NCBI GenBank assembly: GCA_945485605.1
Contig: CALYSG010000083.1
Location: 1-7,956 of the forward strand
DNA from: an uncultured Clostridia bacterium
Lineage (GTDB): Bacteria; Bacillota; Clostridia; Oscillospirales; CAG-272
Direction: 5' to 3'
DNA: 7,956 bases
A program made the position numbers and the translations under genes. The notes under the pieces were generated by a model. The model searched no databases and was not told the DNA's origin. It saw only the letters and a list, made by a program, of their open reading frames with translations. Within the stretch, counting starts at the first letter, position 1; each line of letters opens with the position of its first letter. Shown here piece by piece: positions 6,976 to 7,956 of the stretch.

Positions 6976-7004
6976 AAGGAGAGGCATCGATGTCTCTCCT
7001 TTTT
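6976..7004 (+). terminator. Intrinsic terminator after pepD
   Basis: The stem AAGGAGAG (6976-6983) pairs with CTCTCCTT (6994-7001). It continues inward through one G-U pair, C-G and A-T to a TCGA loop (6987-6990). A T-run ends at 7004. It lies 18 nt after the pepD stop and would end the mreB-pepD transcript. Confidence 0.9.
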
Positions 7005-7089
7005 GCCCACTAACGGCGTAATAGATACCAAAAAAGTTGTCTGAGATTTGTTGAAATTCATCAAAAATGCAGGGAAATCGGAAGATGTG

Positions 7090-7118
7090 TTGACAATTTT
7101 TATGAATGATGATATAAT
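7090..7118 (+). promoter_or_regulatory. Perfect extended -10 sigma-A promoter for the surface-protein gene
   Basis: A perfect -35 TTGACA (7090-7095), exact 17-bp spacer and perfect -10 TATAAT (7113-7118) are joined by TG at 7110-7111, making an extended -10. The predicted start near 7125 leaves a leader of about 50 nt. That leader can form a small hairpin, GCC-GAAA-GGC (7134-7143), with TATA arms outside it. The promoter should be intrinsically very strong, consistent with an abundant secreted protein or one held in check by a repressor. Confidence 0.93.
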
Positions 7119-7174
7119 GATGTCAACTATAAAGCCGAAAGGCATATAGAAAAATTTCCAATAAGGAGAAAAAC

Positions 7175-7956
7175 ATGAAACGCTCACTTTCAATCGTTCT
7201 CGTGTTAGCACTGGTTCTCGGTATGTTCTCCGCATTCGCACTTTCTGCGGGTGCCGCAGATGAAACCACTACGGCAAACGAACCAACTGCCACGGAACCC
7301 GAACCTACCCCCTCTGATACAGAGCCCGGGACTCCTACGGAGCCTGATGCTCCCGTGGATCCCGATGCTCCGCTGCCTGTAGCAACAGCAGAGGACTTTG
7401 CGGCAATGGAAGCCGGTAAGAACTATTATCTTACCGCGGACATTACTGTTGCTGCAACCTACACAACTACCTTTACGGGTACTTTCGACGGAAACGGACA
7501 TGCCGTTACCACATCCGTTCCTCTTTTCAAGATGCTCGCGGGTGCTACCGTGAAGAATCTCATCCTTGCCGGTGAGGTCACTTCAACAGGTACCAGAGTA
7601 GCGGTTCTTGCACAAGAAGGCAGCAAATTCACCATTGAAAACGTTGTTAACAATGCCAATGTGAACGCAAGCGCCAAGAGCGCGTATGTAGGCGCTCTCG
7701 TTGGTCAGGCGGTTACCGGCGGCGGAACGAAGGCGGCGCACGAAATGTGCTATTTCACCAACTGCGTCAACAACGGTAACATTACATATAAGTATGATAA
7801 CGATAAAAAAGCAGACAGCACTCCCCGTGTTGCGGGTCTTGTCGGCAACGTTGCAAAGTATCAGCACGGTGTTTACACCAACTGCGTCAACAACGGTAAT
7901 ATCAGCGTTACCGGTACCGGACTTTCGGGTGCTCCCTATGTGGCGGGTATTGCCGG
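7175..7956 (+). CDS. Secreted GLUG-like repeat surface protein (3' end beyond window)
   Basis: The reading frame stays open from the ATG at 7175 to the right edge (260 codons), so the product is longer. AAGGAG at 7163-7168 lies 6 nt upstream. Residues 1-28 form a signal peptide: KR, a Leu/Val-rich core, and Ala-rich candidate cleavage sites just before DE at 29-30. Residues 29-68 are a Pro/Thr/Glu/Asp-rich linker with repeated TEP and PDAP. Then come YYLTADI near 84-90 and FTGTFDGNGHAV near 100-111, typical of secreted right-handed beta-helix or GLUG-type proteins. At least three 40-residue repeats start at residues 155, 195 and 235, with consensus TNCVNNGN(I/V) followed by VAGLVG-like strands. 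Repeats 2 and 3 begin with a TNC cysteine. The likely role is a cell-surface or exported adhesin-like protein; the ligand is unknown. A C-terminal anchor, if any, is not visible. Confidence 0.88.
   Translation, partial: MKRSLSIVLVLALVLGMFSAFALSAGAADETTTANEPTATEPEPTPSDTEPGTPTEPDAPVDPDAPLPVATAEDFAAMEAGKNYYLTADITVAATYTTTFTGTFDGNGHAVTTSVPLFKMLAGATVKNLILAGEVTSTGTRVAVLAQEGSKFTIENVVNNANVNASAKSAYVGALVGQAVTGGGTKAAHEMCYFTNCVNNGNITYKYDNDKKADSTPRVAGLVGNVAKYQHGVYTNCVNNGNISVTGTGLSGAPYVAGIA
7637..7956 (+). repeat. Tandem 120-nt (40-residue) coding repeats
   Basis: Three in-frame units begin at 7637, 7757 and 7877. The second and third share a 24-nt identical block (7756-7779 and 7876-7899), exactly 120 nt apart, encoding TNCVNNG and flanking bases. 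The first unit is diverged (ENVVNNANV, VGALVG). Strand-like VAGLVG/VAGIAG segments recur once per unit, as expected for coils of a beta-solenoid. The array continues past the window edge. Confidence 0.85.

Noticed and set aside
6969..7241. 90-codon minus-strand frame over the pepD terminator and surface-protein promoter
   Set aside because: It spans a terminator, a perfect promoter and the signal-peptide coding region of the next gene; no supporting signals.
7205..7867. Overlapping minus-strand frames opposite the surface protein
   Set aside because: They are antisense to a gene with a perfect promoter, ribosome binding site and signal peptide, and their translations look like repeat shadows.

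Overview
The window looks like chromosome of a low-to-mid-GC Firmicute, probably a clostridial gut-type bacterium. This is inferred from a T-box riboswitch, strong AGGAGG-type ribosome binding sites, near-consensus sigma-A promoters with 17-bp spacers, and family members (MgsA, UPF0371/DUF1846, PepD, an Mbl-like MreB, a GLUG-like surface protein) that resemble clostridial versions. No mobile element, CRISPR array, tRNA or rRNA was seen. No database search was possible, so the taxonomic placement is an impression only.

Layout. (1) Positions 1-~170, minus strand: the 3' part of a T-box leader RNA with a complete antiterminator. It controls a gene beyond the left edge, most likely an aminoacyl-tRNA synthetase or another amino-acid gene. 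(2) 186-599, minus: a methylglyoxal-synthase-family protein lacking several residues expected in the active site. (3) 600-785: a divergent promoter region with an 8-bp perfect inverted repeat. (4) 786-2033, plus: glyA, ending in a bidirectional terminator shared with the convergent operon that follows. (5) 4287-2083, minus: a two-gene operon, DUF1846/UPF0371 protein then RadC. (6) 4288-4468: a second divergent promoter region. (7) 4469-6958, plus: an mreB/mbl-type gene followed 21 nt later by pepD, then a terminator. (8) 7175 to the right edge, plus: the start of a secreted, repeat-containing surface protein behind a perfect extended -10 promoter. It has no stop codon in the window.

How the genes relate. 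Most are core functions: serine/glycine and one-carbon metabolism (GlyA), cell shape (MreB), dipeptide breakdown (PepD), and a glycolytic side path (MgsA). The groupings (DUF1846 with radC, mreB with pepD, mgsA upstream of a T-box gene) look like ordinary chromosomal neighbours rather than a dedicated system. The most unusual items are the divergent MgsA active site, the T-box at the left edge, and the 40-residue repeat surface protein at the right edge. I see no convincing undescribed defence or mobile system here.
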